Shown piece by piece: positions 17,166 to 26,880 of a stretch of 64,000 nt of DNA (its first letter is position 1; each line of letters begins with the position of its first letter). The notes under the pieces are model-generated. The model saw only the letters and a list, made by a program, of their open reading frames with translations. It did not search any database and was not told the origin of the DNA. The DNA comes from Thermosporothrix hazakensis (lineage in GTDB: Bacteria > Chloroflexota > Ktedonobacteria > Ktedonobacterales > Ktedonobacteraceae), in assembly GCF_003253565.1 (NCBI RefSeq), contig NZ_QKUF01000012.1:124001-188000 (forward strand). The letters are read 5' to 3'. The translations under genes were made by a program, and so were the position numbers.

Positions 17166-19040
17166 CTACTGTGCTTTATATGGGGCAATGTCCATTGTTG
17201 CCAACGATTGCATGTTGTTGTAGAGCCACGTAACACCCTGCTTCATCTCGCCCGAGGCCGGATCCTGCTGGCCGCTGTAGGCATTAGTTGCGTTCGCGAT
17301 CATGTTGTTGATCAACGAAAGGGTAGTGTTACCCTGCTTCATTTGCCCATCCTTCATGTTTATTAACGTTTTGGCATCGGTGCGCACCTGCTGCAACCAG
17401 CCATTGATATTATTCAGCGCCGCCACCATCGCGGCCGCATCCTTGCGCAGCGTCGAAGCCGCGCCAGGAGACTGGAGGAGCCCATTCAGATGCGTCATCA
17501 TATGGGTGAAGAAGCACGGCGGATCTTGCGTCGGGCCAGCCACTTCCAGCAGGCCGATATGGGAAAGCCGCTCATCGACCAGCAGCGGCGCGTTTGATGG
17601 CAGATCCCGCTTCACAAAGAGCGAGCCATCAAGGTATTGCAGGATCCGTGCTGTCTGCCTGCGGATAAAGTCGGGGTCTTGCCGCGCCTCCCAGGAATCG
17701 CGCATGCTGGTTGACCATTCCATAATTTTGCTGATATTGCGGTAAAACCAGACGTTCAGTCCGCCGGGGAGTTCCAGCTTATCCAGCGTGGGATCACTCG
17801 CCAGCAGGTGACGCAGATGGTCAAGATAGCTATATTCTTTCCCCTCTTGGGGCAACTTGATCGGCACCTGCGAAAACTCGCCGTAGTAGCGCCAGGTATC
17901 AAAGCTCGGCGAAGGAGCCACAGGAGCGACAGTAGCATCTTCTTCGGTGATCAGAAAGCGGCTGGTGAATGCAAGCAGGTTGGTATGATTCTGGTCGCCC
18001 TTGTAGAAAAAGCGCGTCTTGCCATCCTTGATATCCAGCACGCCGAGCCGCACAGTACGGTTATCACCATTGTTTTTATCCCCGAGCAGCCACGCGTAAT
18101 AGCGCTTACCGGGAGCAGGCGCGGGCATATTGCTGAGCTCAACAACGATCTGATCGGAGATGCCCTGATTACTGCGCTCGCTTAACTGGCGGCTGCTGAT
18201 AAACGAGATATGCCCGACACGCTGTGGCGCAGCCGGAGAGGCCGGGGTATCAGGAAAGCCATTATAAAAGAACAGGAACGAGCCAAGCCCCGCGATAGTC
18301 AGCGCGATTACAAACAGGATCATGAAGAGGCGGAAGGGCTGGCTGCCTCCTCTCACAGAGGGGGGTCGAGAAGGGGGCCGTATGGTTGGCATCGGTTGCG
18401 TCTGCTCGGCTGGCGGTTGCCGGGGTATGCGCGGCTGAGGCCGACGCGGTAAGGGCTCATCTAGCGGCTCTATAGGCCGTCGCGCCCGGGAAGGTGCGGC
18501 GCTTTTCGATGGTGGGTCGGAACGAGGAGGTATTTTCTGGATCATCGGCGGTGGCTCTTCCTCATAAGGAGGCTCGACGAAGGCAACTTCTTCTATCTCA
18601 TCGGTAGAGGGGAAACCGGCAGGTACCAGCGTCTCCGCCTTCAGTGGCTCGGAATCACGCTCCCGACGCGGCGAACGATACTGGTTAAGCGGGCCAGTAG
18701 AGCGCAAAGGGCCACTAATCAACCTCTGCCGCGTCAACTGACCGGCTGCCAGCGCATTCGCCAGTGCATCCATTGAGAGATACACCGGAAAGCCAAAGCG
18801 GCTGGCAAGCTGCGTCAGATGCCCACTGTGTGGGATCACAAAGACCAGTGGCACGTTCAACTGTCGCTTGAGATGCCGCAGGGATGAAAAGTCGTCGGGG
18901 CTGCGCGGCACCTTTGCCTGATTGCCCGGAACAAGCACCACCGGCTTCTGTTGCTCACTGATTACCTGTAGCAGCTCAGCTTTTTCGTCGGTCGCTTCTA
19001 TATAGAGAACGCAGAAATCTCCATTATCACTGTATTTCAT
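17166..19040 (-). CDS. Large bitopic membrane protein with Pro-rich linker, unknown
   Basis: A 624-residue protein of mixed architecture. Residues about 1-105 form an alpha/beta domain (FCVLYIEATDEKAELL, VVLVPGN, DDFSSLRHLKRQLNVPLVFV, FGFPVYLSMDALANAL). A Pro/Arg/Glu-rich linker follows to about 236, then one TM helix at about 237-259. The extracytoplasmic part contains a beta-rich stretch with YYAWLLGDKNNGDNRTVRLG and VLDIKDGKTRF, reminiscent of anti-sigma-K/RskA sensor domains, then a helical C-terminus. No enzymatic motif. Start: an ATG at 19040 with GAGGGAATC upstream; the extension to 19103 is rejected. It lies immediately before the PP2C gene, so a membrane sensing role is plausible but unproven. 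Confidence 0.75.
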   Translation of the reverse strand: MKYSDNGDFCVLYIEATDEKAELLQVISEQQKPVVLVPGNQAKVPRSPDDFSSLRHLKRQLNVPLVFVIPHSGHLTQLASRFGFPVYLSMDALANALAAGQLTRQRLISGPLRSTGPLNQYRSPRRERDSEPLKAETLVPAGFPSTDEIEEVAFVEPPYEEEPPPMIQKIPPRSDPPSKSAAPSRARRPIEPLDEPLPRRPQPRIPRQPPAEQTQPMPTIRPPSRPPSVRGGSQPFRLFMILFVIALTIAGLGSFLFFYNGFPDTPASPAAPQRVGHISFISSRQLSERSNQGISDQIVVELSNMPAPAPGKRYYAWLLGDKNNGDNRTVRLGVLDIKDGKTRFFYKGDQNHTNLLAFTSRFLITEEDATVAPVAPSPSFDTWRYYGEFSQVPIKLPQEGKEYSYLDHLRHLLASDPTLDKLELPGGLNVWFYRNISKIMEWSTSMRDSWEARQDPDFIRRQTARILQYLDGSLFVKRDLPSNAPLLVDERLSHIGLLEVAGPTQDPPCFFTHMMTHLNGLLQSPGAASTLRKDAAAMVAALNNINGWLQQVRTDAKTLINMKDGQMKQGNTTLSLINNMIANATNAYSGQQDPASGEMKQGVTWLYNNMQSLATMDIAPYKAQ

Positions 19041-19123
19041 GATTCCCTCATTTCTCTTTCCCGCTGCACAAAACCTGGCGGTCTCGCTCACATACGAGCT
19101 CAACGACGCTGCACGTCTTCGGC

Positions 19124-20527
19124 TCAGGTCTCATGATAGGCCGGGTTCTCAAGGACACGATGATGTTCTGCTTGCTTATGCGACTTGAGATTGACAGGCG
19201 TCTGCCCTTTTTGTACGGGACGAGGAGAGCGTCCATAGAGCGGCGTTGTGCGTGTACGGGCCGTTCCCGTGCGGGGCGCGACCCCCAGTTGTCGCAAGGT
19301 ACGAGTATCCCACGCACGGCGCGGCGGCTCTGGTGGCTCACTCAGCCGCCGCACGCGCTGGATCAGCAGCCAGACCATACCCGGCAGCGAGAGCCAGGCA
19401 CACAACCAGCATATCGACTGAATCAGCAGCAACGTCAACGCGAGGCCATGTTCCCGGGCGTACTGAGGCAAGGTCGGCCAGATCTTCACAAGCAGCAGCC
19501 AGGCGGGCGGCGGGAAACCTCCCAGACGCACCAGGACAACCAGTCCGATACCACAGGCAAGCAGGGGCAGCAACAGGCCACTCTTCGAGCTATCAGACAC
19601 CCTTGAGAGGCGCTGAGCCAGATGAGAGAAACGCAGATAGAGAAGGCCTCGACGCGTCTGAGGCCGTTCCGCGGTACCCCAGGTGTGAATAATCGCCCCG
19701 GCCACAATCAGCGCTCCCCCGAGATATCCATCAAGTGGCAGCATTTCCCCAAGATAAAAATGCGAGAAGATCGCCCCCAGTACCGGTTCAAGCACACAGA
19801 TAAAGGCAACCGTTAGCGGCGAGATGTAGCGCTGGAGCGTGACCGTCACCAGCGTGGGCACACAGGTCGTTCCGAAAGCCACATACAGGATGCTCCAGAG
19901 ATCTCCAGGCAACGACGGATGCACCGACTGCCAATCACCGAAGAGCAGCGCCATCATGTTAGCCAGCAACGCCATCGTAAGAAGCTGGACCCCGAAAAGC
20001 GCCCAGGGAGCCTCCTTATCTCGCTGTTCATAATCCGCAACAAAGACATACAATGTACAGAAAAGTCCACCAATGAAGGCAATCAGCGAGCCACGCAGGT
20101 TCTCCGGTCCCATCGGCGAATTAAAAATAAGCAGGCAGGCCCCAACAAAGGAGACCAGCCCGGCAAACCATGTTGCCTTAGAGATCGGTTGCCGCAAAAA
20201 GAGCCAGGTTCCGACTGCCGCCAGAAAACCATTCAGCGAAGGGAAGAAGGCCGTACTGGTAGCGCTATTGTGCTTCAAGGAGATCGAGAGCATAAAGAGA
20301 CCCAGACCGAGACAGCTTCCCATCAGCACTCCGCTCTTGATGACCGAGCGATTCAGTTGTTTTCGATAGTAGAAGAGTACACAGATTGAAAGTGGTAAAA
20401 GAGAGACAAAAGCGAAAAAGGTAAAGATGATAGGATCTATATGTTCTAATGCGCCCTTCGATACTGCATAGTACGATCCATACAGGAACGTGTTAAGTAA
20501 AAAGGCAACAAATGCCAGCGCTTTCAT
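19124..20527 (-). CDS. EamA/DMT-family transporter with C-terminal extension
   Basis: Ten-helix drug/metabolite exporter fold in the first 290 residues: two EamA repeats, beginning FLYGSYYAVSKGALEHIDP and closing with FICVLEPVLGAIFSHFYLGE, whose Pro and Glu are family-typical. The remaining 175 residues are unusual: two further hydrophobic segments (LLPLLACGIGLVVLVRLGGF and LALTLLLIQSICWLCAWLSL) followed by a basic tail rich in Thr and Arg. Standard EamA proteins are about 300 residues, so this 467-residue form is extended. Substrate unknown. The ribosome site AAGGAG is good. The unknown bitopic membrane protein lies about 85 bases downstream. Confidence 0.85.
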   Translation of the reverse strand: MKALAFVAFLLNTFLYGSYYAVSKGALEHIDPIIFTFFAFVSLLPLSICVLFYYRKQLNRSVIKSGVLMGSCLGLGLFMLSISLKHNSATSTAFFPSLNGFLAAVGTWLFLRQPISKATWFAGLVSFVGACLLIFNSPMGPENLRGSLIAFIGGLFCTLYVFVADYEQRDKEAPWALFGVQLLTMALLANMMALLFGDWQSVHPSLPGDLWSILYVAFGTTCVPTLVTVTLQRYISPLTVAFICVLEPVLGAIFSHFYLGEMLPLDGYLGGALIVAGAIIHTWGTAERPQTRRGLLYLRFSHLAQRLSRVSDSSKSGLLLPLLACGIGLVVLVRLGGFPPPAWLLLVKIWPTLPQYAREHGLALTLLLIQSICWLCAWLSLPGMVWLLIQRVRRLSEPPEPPRRAWDTRTLRQLGVAPRTGTARTRTTPLYGRSPRPVQKGQTPVNLKSHKQAEHHRVLENPAYHET

Positions 20528-21046
20528 ACGTGAACTCCTTCCCGAGTACCGCTCGTGGCATAGACGGAAACGCGAGTTTTTTCTTTTTCCATGTATGCCC
20601 GTCTATCAGCAAGTATAGCGGATGAAAAGGCGCAGAATGCCCTTTTTCTGCGTAAATCGACTCTGTGTGCTTACGCTCAATCACCCGGAAGGCGCTCCAA
20701 TTTGGGGTAGATGTCGTTGCTTTTTTGGACGTGTAAGTATGGCAAAGAGGGTTCCGACGGTGGCGCCGAAGCGAAAAAGGGGGCCCTGATGGAAGGATGA
20801 ACTGAAGCGTTCAATCCTCCTCGTGCTCAGGGCGGGTGGGTAGTATATACCTCTCCGTGCAATCAGATTGCAACAAGAGGGGTTCTATGCCAGCCTCCGT
20901 AGGGAAGCGACACTCTTCTTTTCTTTCTGGCAAGCCAAAAAACGGATATGCCACCGCCCGACAGGTCTGAAAAATGGTTGGAGGCCTGCCGTTGACCCCC
21001 AACCACACTCACTCAAGAACCCATCACACAACTCTATTGGTCTGGC
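20528..21046. other. Intergenic region, no gene supported
   Basis: About 520 bases between the EamA start and the PKS end. I see no supported gene. A 16-codon reading frame from an ATG near 20739 (MAKRVPTVAPKRKRGP) has no good ribosome site. An imperfect hairpin (GGATGAAC to GTTCAATCC, near 20795-20817) lies in the middle, and on the minus strand it is followed some bases later by a CCCCCTTTTT tract, so it could end the PKS transcript. The stretch 20880-21020 looks GC-rich and ORF-like but without recognisable product; it may be decayed DNA. Confidence 0.4.
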
Positions 21047-24000
21047 TTAGATGAGCTGTGTGACAAGCTGATCGATGGTAATACCTTGCAGGAACACCGA
21101 GACCGGAACCGTTACCTGAAGGTCAGTATTAATCCTGTTGCGCAGCTCGACCGACATCAGCGAGTCAATGCCAAGCCGATTCAACTGCTGATAGACATCG
21201 AGACGCGTTGCCGAAAGACCAAGCACCTGAGCGATCTGTTCACACACATACGCCTCAACCGCCGGGCGCTGCTCCTCGGGTGGAAGCGCCTGAAGCTGTT
21301 CCCGGGTCAGACGGGAGCGACTGCGGGTGTTCTCTTCCTGCGGCTCAGCCTCTTCTTCGAGAAGACGACAAAACAGCGAGCTCTTTTCCAGATGCCTGTA
21401 CGAGCGCAACCACTTGCGCACATTCAGAGCCATCACGCTGACCTGCGTTGCGCTATCCTGAAGCATCTGCCCGAACACGGCCAATCCATCAGCAGCCCGC
21501 ATGCTTGCAACACCAACGCGATCGAGCCGCGAGCCACGATTGAACAGGGTTGCCTGGCCGACCTCGGCCCAACGCCCCCAGTTGATGGTCAGGGCAGGAT
21601 AGCCGCGCACACGCCGATAGTGCGCAAGGGCATCAATGAACGCATTTGCAGCAGCATAATTTCCCTGTCCAGGAGAGCCAATCAGCGAAGCGCCAGACGA
21701 GAACAGCACAAAGAAGTCCAGCGGCTCATAGCGCGTGTGCTTGTGCAAATTCCATGCTCCATCAACTTTCGCGGCCATCACAGACAGGAAGCGCTCCCGG
21801 TCAAGCTGCACCAGCGTGCTATCATTCAAAACCACAGCACAATGGATCACGCCACGCAGCGGCGGCATCTGGCGGCGAATGTCGGCCAGCAGATCGACAA
21901 CCTGCTGCTCCTGTGCCACATCAACGCGAGCCACATGCACGCTGGCCCCCATCTCGCTCATCTCGGCAAGGGCTGGTTCCACTTCAGGAGAGACGCCACG
22001 CCTGCTGACCAGCACCAGATGTCGCGCCCCCCGCTCAATCATCCAGCGAGCCAGGCGCAGGCCAACGCCACCAAGACCGCCAGTAATCAGGTAGGAGCCA
22101 TCCGCACGGAACCGCATCTCTTCCTGAAGATTCTCGGGCTGATAGCGGACCAGGCGCGGCGCATAGCGGTTCACGCCCCGCAAGGCCAGCTCGTCTTCTT
22201 CGCCATCCGCACTCAGCTCACGGAACAGAGCAGCGACGTTATCAGCAGTCAACAATGCATCCAGATCTATCAACGAACAATGGACGTCAGGATGCTCATA
22301 GACAAGCACGCGCACCAGACCCCAGAGCGGCGCCTGAGAAAGAGCGCAGGCCCGATCTTCCCGCTCAACAACCTGAGTTCCTGCCGTGACAACCCAGAGC
22401 CGTGGTGACTCCGCGCTCTGGAAGCCCTGCAACGCCTGCACAAGCGAAATCAACCCCATACAGCTCATGGTTATTTCCTGCTGCATGCCGCTTAATGTGG
22501 GCATCTCCACCTGAGCGCCATTCAGCCCCCACAGGTACAGGATTCCCTGACAGCTCTGCTGTGCGAAGGCGTCCTTAAGCACGGCACGAAGCGTTTCCGG
22601 CTCCTCAGGGTTGGCTTCATAGATGTTTGTTTGAATCTTTCGATATTGCTGCCCCGGCATCACTAACACAGCAGAGGCTCCTGCAGCCTGCAACCAGCGT
22701 TCAACCGTTTGTCCGGTGCCGTTTGCATCGGCAAAGATCAGCCAGCGCTGCCGCCGAACCTCACCGTCCCATGACAGCGGCGGCAAGGCCTCCCAATTCA
22801 GCGCATATTGCAAGCGTCGACGGCGCTCCGCGATCACCTCGGGCGCGGTATGCTCCATACGTTGCAGGCCATAGCCCATAACCTCAAACAGGAGCTCACC
22901 CTGCTCGTTAAGCATATGTAGATCGCAGAGAAGTGAATAGCGTCCCTTCTCGGTCGCGTCCCTGATAACGGCGTGCACCCAGAGCGGTTCATGCACATCG
23001 GGATGGCGATAGAAACGAATATCTTCAAAGCAGACCGGGAGATAGGGTTCATCTTCCGGTTCTTCGGGCACAAACGGAATCACAGCCTGCAAACAGGCAT
23101 CGAGCAAGGCAGGATGCAGCCCATAGGCACTCAGTTCATGGCGCACCGACTCAGGAGCGACCAGTTGCACCATCGTCTCGCGCTCCTGCCGCCAGATCTG
23201 CGCGACCCCCTGAAAACTGGTGCCATGTGTAATATTCCGGCGACGGGCTCCCCGATAGTGATCATCAGCCGTAATAGTCTCTTCCCAGGTTGTCAACGCT
23301 TCCATCGGAGATGGCCAACACCTGTCTCCAGGCGACTCAATAGCCTCCTGCACCACCTGTACAGTGCCGAGCGTGACCCACTGCTTCGACTCCTCATCCT
23401 GCCGCAAGAATTGCAGCAAGAAGTGGCGCTCTTCCTGAGTTGGCTGAAGCGTGATCTGAAGCGTTTGCGGCTTCTCATCTGAGAAGAAAACAGCGTTCAC
23501 AAGATCGAGACCCACCAGATGCGAGCCAGCAGCGCCAAAAATCTGTTCACTGGCCGCCAGCGCCATTTCGATATAAGCAGAAGCAGGCAATAGAGGCGTG
23601 CCATAGGCCAGATGCTCCGCAAGGTAGGGCACACTCGCGGTATCCAGCGTGAAGGCCCAGACATAGGTATCAGGCTGAAGTGCCAGTTGGACCGGTTTGC
23701 CGATCAAAGGATGTCCACCATCCTGTGAAGCGCGTCGACCACCACCAGGCTGCAGGAAATAGCGCTCGGTTGGATCGCCGAGGTTCTCATTCCAGAAGCG
23801 CTCACGCTGCCACGCATAGAGCGGCAGAGCAACCGTGCGCCCACGCTGCGGGTACAGGGCCAGCCAATCAGGCCGATAGCCATATGTGTAGAGTGAGCCC
23901 AGCGTGTTCAACAGCGCAGCGCGTTCAGGCTCTTCGCGGCGCAATGTGCCGAGCACCAACCCGCTCTTTCCGGCAAACTGAAGACAGAGCCGCGTGGGAG

Positions 24001-26422
24001 CGACCAGCACAGGATGCGGGCTCAGCTCAAGAAAGGTATCGAAGCCCCCCCGTGCAAGGCGCTGAATCATCGTCGAATAAAGCACCGGTTCGCGCAGGTT
24101 CTGCACCCAGTAGAGTGCATTGCACTCCTCGCCCGAGAGCGGCTCGCCTTTCACCGTCGAATAGAGCGGCACACTTCCCGTACGGGGTTGAATATCCTGA
24201 AGCAGCCTCAGCAGGTCGTCGCGCAAGGGGTCCATCTGCGGGCTATGCGAGGCGACATTGACCTTCACAAAGCGAGCAAAGATATTCTGCCGTTCCACCA
24301 GCGCAATAATCTCACGCAATGCGGCAGGATCGCCAGAGAGCACGGTTGAGTTCGGGCTGTTGCTCACGGCAATGGAGACCCGATCAGCATAATCGCTTAT
24401 CAGGGCACGAGCGTCTTCCATTGAAAGCTCAACAGAGGCCATCGCCCCTCTCCCGCTGGTACGCAATAACAACTTGCTCCGCCCACAAATGATATGCGCA
24501 GCATCTTCCAGACTCAAAATGCCTGCAACATAGGCAGCGGCAACCTCGCCCATAGAGTGGCCAACTACTGCCGCGGGCTCCAGACCACGCGCACGCCAGA
24601 GAGCCGCAAGCCCGATCTGAAGAGCGAAGAGCATAGGCTGAATAATGTCGATACGCTCAGCAGCGATGCCCTCACCGCTTTGAAATTGTTCGATCAGCGA
24701 CCAATCAACAAACCGGCTCATCACGTGGTCGCAGCGCTCAATCACTTCGCGAAACACAGGTTCGTGCTCAAACAGCTCCTGACCCATGCCAACCCACTGT
24801 GAGCCCTGCCCGGGGAAGACCCAGACCATCTTCTGCGCATGTCCAGCGATCACGCGTCCGGCATGGCAATCAAGCACCGTTTCACCCTGTAAGAAGGCCT
24901 CGAGCTTGCCCTGTGCCTCCTGATGTGACTGTGCGATCACAGCAAGGCGATGCTCCTGATGTGTGCGCCGGGCACTGGCCGTATAACAGATGTCGTGGAA
25001 GGCCAGAGAACGCCCTTCATCCTCTTGCAGGAACGTGTAGTAGCGGCGAGCCATCTCATGCAATGCGGGCTCCGATTGAGCGGAAATGGTCAGCAGGTAT
25101 GGCTGCTCCTTGTCATAGTGCGGATAGACTCTTTTCGGGGGTTCTTCAAGCACAATATGTGCATTGGTTCCGGCAATGCCAAAGCCACTAACACCGGCCA
25201 GACGCGGTCCTTCATGTTCGGGCCAGGGTGTCAGTTCAAGCGGCAAACGAACCGGGAGCGTATCCCAGGGGATCGCGGGGTTAGGCTGCTCAAAATTCAG
25301 ATTCGCGGGGATCTCGCCATATTTCAAACACAAAGCGGTCTTGATAACGCCAGCCATACCGGCAGCGCTTTCAATATGGCCGATATTTGTCTTGACGGCG
25401 CCAATATAGAGCGGTCGATCTGCCGGGCGTCCTTCTCCCAGCACGCGCCCGATTGCCGTCACTTCAACAGGATCGCCAACGCTTGTCCCCGTGCCATGCG
25501 CCTCCACATAGTGGACATCGGCAGGACGTACGCCAGCGGCAGCGTATGCCTGCTGTAACACATCCATCTGCCCTTCAATGCTCGGGGTCAAAAAGAGACC
25601 GGTGTTTCCGTCATTATTCGCTGCTGTCCCTCGGATTATCGCATGAATAGGATCCCCATCAGCCAGCGCCCGGGACAGTGGCTTCAAAACCAGCACGCCC
25701 GCGCCCTCGCTGCGGACATAGCCATTTGCGCGGGCATCAAACGTCTTGCATTTGCCATCAGGGGCCATCATATTGCCCTGAGAAAAGCTGATAGTATAAT
25801 CAGGATTAATCAGGAGTGAGACACCGCCAACCAGCGCGAGACTACAGGAACCTGCCTGCATACACTGGCAGGCCAGATGGAGCGCAACCAATGAAGATGA
25901 ACATGCAGTATCAAGAGCAACGCTGATCCCTCGTAAGCCAAGCGCGTAAGAGATACGCCCGGCCACTCCACTACGGGCGCTCCCGGTGGCACCGTACACA
26001 TCCAGATCGCCAGGTCTGCTCACCTGAAGATCCCAGTAATCTCCTGTCGCCGATCCAACAAAGACCCCCGCTCGCTCCTTTGCCAGAGCCTCCAGAGAGA
26101 GCCCGGCATCTTCCACAGCTTCCCAGGCCAGTTCCATCATCAGACGGTGCTGCGGGTCCATGCGTGACGCCTCACGAGGAGCAATGCCAAAAAAGGCGGC
26201 GTCAAATTGATCCACCTGATCGAGGAAACCACCCCACTTTGTGACCATCTTCCCCGGTGTGGCCGGCCTGGGATCGTACACCGCATCAACATTATACCGA
26301 TCGGCAGGAACCTCTGAAATGGCGGAGCCTCCACGACGAAGCAAGCGCCAGAAAGAGCGTACATCAGGGGAACCAGGGAAGCGACAAGCCATACCGATAA
26401 TCGCAATCTGTTCCATGTGCAT
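21047..26422 (-). CDS. Type I polyketide synthase, KS-AT-DH-KR-ACP
   Basis: One complete partly reducing module in 1791 residues. KS: Cys174 in DTACSSS, His309 in EAHGTGT, His349 in KTNIGH. AT: PGQGSQWVG, GHSMG with Ser623, and VASH at 723-726. DH: His937 in HLAYGTPLLP and Asp1108 in HPALLDACLQ. KR: TGGLGGVG from 1447, Ser/Tyr dyad with Tyr1589, and an LND motif (1532-1534) suggesting the B stereochemical type. ACP: GIDSLMS with Ser1754. No enoylreductase, methyltransferase or thioesterase is present. The AT motifs are mixed: GHSMG is neutral and VASH is nearer the methylmalonyl YASH than malonyl HAFH. No other biosynthetic gene adjoins; it may act iteratively or with remote partners. Start: ATG at 26422 or 26416. 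Confidence 0.96.
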   Translation of the reverse strand: MHMEQIAIIGMACRFPGSPDVRSFWRLLRRGGSAISEVPADRYNVDAVYDPRPATPGKMVTKWGGFLDQVDQFDAAFFGIAPREASRMDPQHRLMMELAWEAVEDAGLSLEALAKERAGVFVGSATGDYWDLQVSRPGDLDVYGATGSARSGVAGRISYALGLRGISVALDTACSSSLVALHLACQCMQAGSCSLALVGGVSLLINPDYTISFSQGNMMAPDGKCKTFDARANGYVRSEGAGVLVLKPLSRALADGDPIHAIIRGTAANNDGNTGLFLTPSIEGQMDVLQQAYAAAGVRPADVHYVEAHGTGTSVGDPVEVTAIGRVLGEGRPADRPLYIGAVKTNIGHIESAAGMAGVIKTALCLKYGEIPANLNFEQPNPAIPWDTLPVRLPLELTPWPEHEGPRLAGVSGFGIAGTNAHIVLEEPPKRVYPHYDKEQPYLLTISAQSEPALHEMARRYYTFLQEDEGRSLAFHDICYTASARRTHQEHRLAVIAQSHQEAQGKLEAFLQGETVLDCHAGRVIAGHAQKMVWVFPGQGSQWVGMGQELFEHEPVFREVIERCDHVMSRFVDWSLIEQFQSGEGIAAERIDIIQPMLFALQIGLAALWRARGLEPAAVVGHSMGEVAAAYVAGILSLEDAAHIICGRSKLLLRTSGRGAMASVELSMEDARALISDYADRVSIAVSNSPNSTVLSGDPAALREIIALVERQNIFARFVKVNVASHSPQMDPLRDDLLRLLQDIQPRTGSVPLYSTVKGEPLSGEECNALYWVQNLREPVLYSTMIQRLARGGFDTFLELSPHPVLVAPTRLCLQFAGKSGLVLGTLRREEPERAALLNTLGSLYTYGYRPDWLALYPQRGRTVALPLYAWQRERFWNENLGDPTERYFLQPGGGRRASQDGGHPLIGKPVQLALQPDTYVWAFTLDTASVPYLAEHLAYGTPLLPASAYIEMALAASEQIFGAAGSHLVGLDLVNAVFFSDEKPQTLQITLQPTQEERHFLLQFLRQDEESKQWVTLGTVQVVQEAIESPGDRCWPSPMEALTTWEETITADDHYRGARRRNITHGTSFQGVAQIWRQERETMVQLVAPESVRHELSAYGLHPALLDACLQAVIPFVPEEPEDEPYLPVCFEDIRFYRHPDVHEPLWVHAVIRDATEKGRYSLLCDLHMLNEQGELLFEVMGYGLQRMEHTAPEVIAERRRRLQYALNWEALPPLSWDGEVRRQRWLIFADANGTGQTVERWLQAAGASAVLVMPGQQYRKIQTNIYEANPEEPETLRAVLKDAFAQQSCQGILYLWGLNGAQVEMPTLSGMQQEITMSCMGLISLVQALQGFQSAESPRLWVVTAGTQVVEREDRACALSQAPLWGLVRVLVYEHPDVHCSLIDLDALLTADNVAALFRELSADGEEDELALRGVNRYAPRLVRYQPENLQEEMRFRADGSYLITGGLGGVGLRLARWMIERGARHLVLVSRRGVSPEVEPALAEMSEMGASVHVARVDVAQEQQVVDLLADIRRQMPPLRGVIHCAVVLNDSTLVQLDRERFLSVMAAKVDGAWNLHKHTRYEPLDFFVLFSSGASLIGSPGQGNYAAANAFIDALAHYRRVRGYPALTINWGRWAEVGQATLFNRGSRLDRVGVASMRAADGLAVFGQMLQDSATQVSVMALNVRKWLRSYRHLEKSSLFCRLLEEEAEPQEENTRSRSRLTREQLQALPPEEQRPAVEAYVCEQIAQVLGLSATRLDVYQQLNRLGIDSLMSVELRNRINTDLQVTVPVSVFLQGITIDQLVTQLI

Positions 26423-26532
26423 TCCATCCTTTGAGAAAATGGACTATCTCACCGGTCAAGGGCTGTAAGGGTCCTGATCGGACATGTAGAATATACAATA
26501 CACAACATCCCTACGAAGCTTACCCTTCTCGT

Positions 26533-26553
26533 GTGTAACATGTAGTTTTACAC
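26533..26553. promoter_or_regulatory. 21-bp inverted repeat upstream of PKS, operator candidate
   Basis: GTGTAA (26533-26538) and TTACAC (26548-26553) form perfect half-sites separated by 9 bases, about 110 bases upstream of the PKS start. Size and symmetry resemble TetR-type operators, but no such regulator gene is in the window. Confidence 0.35.
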
Positions 26554-26722
26554 TCAAAAAAGGAAAATCTGTTTCTTACACCTGTACCCCCTCCTTTCCT
26601 CCACTTACAACAGAAACAGACAGTCAAACAAAAGGAACAAACATTACGATAAACTGAAAAGCGGTCATTGCACAACAGCTATTTAACATTTTAATCACTT
26701 TGTGAACAAGAGGCAATGGGCT

Positions 26723-26880
26723 AATGCAAATATTCCTATTCTTTTGCATTTTTTTATATAATTTTAATACGTAACTACCGTTATTTACATAGTCTTATTT
26801 AAAGTTAGGGCTTCTCATGTAACAGGGAGCAGACATGCGACAGATGAATTGCATAATGTTATATAAATGGAAATGCAATT
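26723..26880. promoter_or_regulatory. Four ATGCAA half-sites in two inverted pairs
   Basis: AATGCAAA (26723-26730) pairs with TTTGCATT (26743-26750), and AATTGCAT (26847-26854) pairs with ATGCAATT (26873-26880). The spacers are 12 and 18 bases. All four share ATGCAA. The first pair is followed by a run of seven T, so it could alternatively act as a weak rightward terminator. The region is AT-rich, so chance is not excluded. Confidence 0.35.

Noticed and set aside
21086..22408. 440-codon plus-strand frame within the PKS
   Set aside because: Antisense to the KR and ACP domains; no start signal or domain.
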